From an uncultured Hungatella sp. (GTDB lineage: Bacteria > Bacillota > Clostridia > Lachnospirales > Lachnospiraceae), in the NCBI GenBank assembly GCA_947089145.1, contig CAMUJH010000014.1, positions 19,090 through 83,089 of the forward strand: a DNA stretch of 64,000 nt. The letters are read 5' to 3'. The position numbers and the translations under genes were made by a program. Under the pieces are notes generated by a model. That model searched no databases and was not told where the DNA came from. It saw only the letters and a program-made list of their open reading frames with translations. Positions 63,991 to 64,000 of this stretch are shown in pieces (position 1 is the stretch's first letter; each line of letters opens with the position of its first letter).

Positions 63991-64000
63991 AGCCGGGCCG

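Overview
The window looks like chromosomal DNA of a spore-forming Lachnospiraceae-type Clostridium. Reasons: medium GC with Firmicutes codon use, strong Shine-Dalgarno sites, Spo0A, two CotF-like coat proteins, lipoproteins with Gram-positive lipoboxes, FapA, a type III glutamine synthetase and YesM/YesN two-component pairs. I cannot name the species. No rRNA, tRNA, CRISPR array, prophage or transposase gene was found.

Layout. 0-11 kb: tail of an HflC-like protein, metF, an FMN/FAD fumarate-reductase-like lipoprotein, an AT-richer patch (unknown lipoprotein, GNAT acetyltransferase), then the methionine synthase module (separate reactivation-domain protein overlapping MetH), a PAP2 phosphatase and a paired chromate transporter. 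11-26 kb: an Lsa-type ABC-F resistance protein behind an attenuator-like leader, ferritin, a flavodoxin-ferredoxin protein, spore coat proteins, a fused MEMO/AMMECR1 protein, an aminotransferase, CapA, a small transcript under an OmpR-type operator, a Cys-rich small protein plus RtcB, FapA, and a lysine riboswitch driving an NhaC-family transporter. 26-36 kb: housekeeping genes (DUF4321, spo0A, glgA, HD protein, DUF212 protein, PF06541 membrane protein, maf, Cof hydrolase, parvulin, M18 aminopeptidase, DUF5721, thymidine kinase).

36.5-53 kb is a polysaccharide-use locus: a heparinase II/III-like protein, a YesN/YesM two-component system, a three-gene sugar ABC importer, a GH88 unsaturated uronyl hydrolase, a DUF2264 protein and a GH2 beta-galactosidase. 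Together these suggest import and breakdown of unsaturated uronic-acid- and galactose-containing oligosaccharides. 53-64 kb: an XRE regulator with a membrane partner, then a nitrogen block (type I glutamine synthetase with an ANTAR antiterminator, and type III glutamine synthetase; both synthetases have consensus promoters followed by terminator-like leaders). This block brackets a solute-binding lipoprotein next to a very large hybrid histidine kinase.

The most unusual layer is non-coding. Four families of short dispersed elements occur: (A) about 105 bp mobile terminators starting at stop codons, five copies; (B) about 165 bp palindromes, two copies; (C) about 178 bp hairpin elements whose long arms covary between copies, three copies plus one internally deleted copy flanked by a 10-bp direct repeat; (D) a TA-flanked inverted-repeat element that supplies the yesN stop codon, with a fragment apparently turned into coding sequence inside capA.
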